DNA from: Ferrimonas balearica DSM 9799
GTDB taxonomy: Bacteria; Pseudomonadota; Gammaproteobacteria; Enterobacterales; Shewanellaceae
NCBI RefSeq assembly: GCF_000148645.1
Contig: NC_014541.1
Coordinates: 2,193,139 to 2,257,138, forward strand
Length of the DNA: 64,000 bases
Direction: 5' to 3'
Below the pieces are notes generated by a model that worked only from the letters and a program-made list of their open reading frames with translations, made no database searches and was not told the DNA's origin. The position numbers were made by a program, and so were the translations under genes. The stretch's first letter is position 1, and the number at the start of each line of letters is the position of its first letter. Of the stretch, positions 63,516 through 64,000 are shown piece by piece.

Positions 63516-64000
63516 ACCCTGGCGACACTGTCTCAACGCCCTGGCCCTGGCCGGGGCGTTGTTGCCTCAGGCGGCCAGCAGTACGGAGCTGCTCAGCTAC
63601 TGCCTCAACCAGATTGAAGCCATCGGCGCCCCCGTAATGGAGCCCCTCAGCCGCCACCGTCAGTTTGGCCAACTGGTGTTGCTGCGTGACCAACTGAAAT
63701 ACCTGGCGGAGAGCGGCGACAGTGACGACCTGGGCCGCTGCACGCTGCTGCTCAATAAAGCGATGGGCCAATTCCGGCCGCAACCACAACCCGACCCGAC
63801 GTTGCTGGCCCTGCAGGCTCAGCTGCTCCACCTCGATAAGCAGGTGCTGAAAACCGTGGCCATCGGCACCCCACGCTGCATGGCAGGTTTGGCGCCGGAC
63901 CATCCCACCACGCTCGACCTCGAAGCCAGTGCGGTCTCCCGCTACCTGAACCAGGCCAGTGACAGTGGTTGCCGCCGTGCCGTGTGGCTGGCCTACCAAA
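63496..64000 (+). CDS. Exported protein of unknown function, 3' end outside window
   Basis: A GTG at 63496, seven bases after AAGGAG, opens a frame that stays open to the window edge (168 codons seen) and overlaps the ligase gene by 20 bases. The N-terminus KVATTKPWRHCLNALALAGA and following LLPQAASS form a signal peptide. The mature part is helical, with spaced Cys (SYCLNQ, GRCTLLL, PRCMAG, SGCRRA) suggesting disulfides. I do not recognise the family. Its translational coupling makes it a candidate fourth member of the system. Confidence 0.72.
   Translation, partial: MKVATTKPWRHCLNALALAGALLPQAASSTELLSYCLNQIEAIGAPVMEPLSRHRQFGQLVLLRDQLKYLAESGDSDDLGRCTLLLNKAMGQFRPQPQPDPTLLALQAQLLHLDKQVLKTVAIGTPRCMAGLAPDHPTTLDLEASAVSRYLNQASDSGCRRAVWLAYQ

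Overview
The window is a 64 kb piece of a GC-rich gammaproteobacterial chromosome. It most resembles the marine Alteromonadales around Shewanella and Ferrimonas. Reasons are the HexR-controlled Entner-Doudoroff block, a lipoprotein-type DmsA, a monomeric isocitrate dehydrogenase beside the dimeric one, a leucine dehydrogenase, a YbjN protein and CmoAB. The placement is inferred from gene content and protein similarity recalled from memory, not from a search. No rRNA, tRNA, CRISPR array, insertion sequence or phage gene was found.

Layout. 1-12.6 kb is central carbon metabolism: gapA, an orphan dmsAB pair, a small WYL-like membrane protein, the operon zwf-pgl-edd-eda (minus strand), the divergent regulator hexR, and pykA. 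Two near-perfect HexR operators (31-45 before gapA, 9894-9908 before zwf) and a weaker one before pykA (11087-11101) tie this block into one regulon. 12.8-35.9 kb follows the E. coli 20-minute region: serS, rarA, lolA, ftsK, lrp, trxB, cydDC, aat, infA, clpA, clpS, cspD. A type IV minor-pilin operon (fimT-pilW-pilX-large pilV, with divergent pilE) and crcB sit between serS and rarA. Alanine dehydrogenase is placed opposite lrp.

36.4-45.7 kb follows the E. coli 25-minute region: icd, then a second monomeric IDH, rluE, nudJ, mnmA, hflD, purB and roxA. 45.7-50.0 kb is a mixed block: an exported protein made of a duplicated 65-residue unit, a DUF4826-like protein, leucine dehydrogenase, YbjN, a 28-residue membrane peptide, glyoxalase I and a DUF1294 protein. 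50.0-60.3 kb follows the E. coli 42-minute region: ruvAB under a LexA box, a DUF4920 protein, ruvC, yebC, aspS, a large sensor with a degenerate GGDEF domain, and cmoAB.

60.3-64.0 kb is the most unusual part. It is a tight four-gene operon directly behind cmoB: a retropepsin-like lipoprotein protease, an inactive-transglutaminase/7TM membrane protein, an ATP-grasp ligase resembling RimK-type glutamate ligases, and an unrecognised exported protein cut off by the window edge. Together they look like an envelope peptide-ligation and cleavage system. Most genes end in clear rho-independent terminators, many of them shared by convergent genes.
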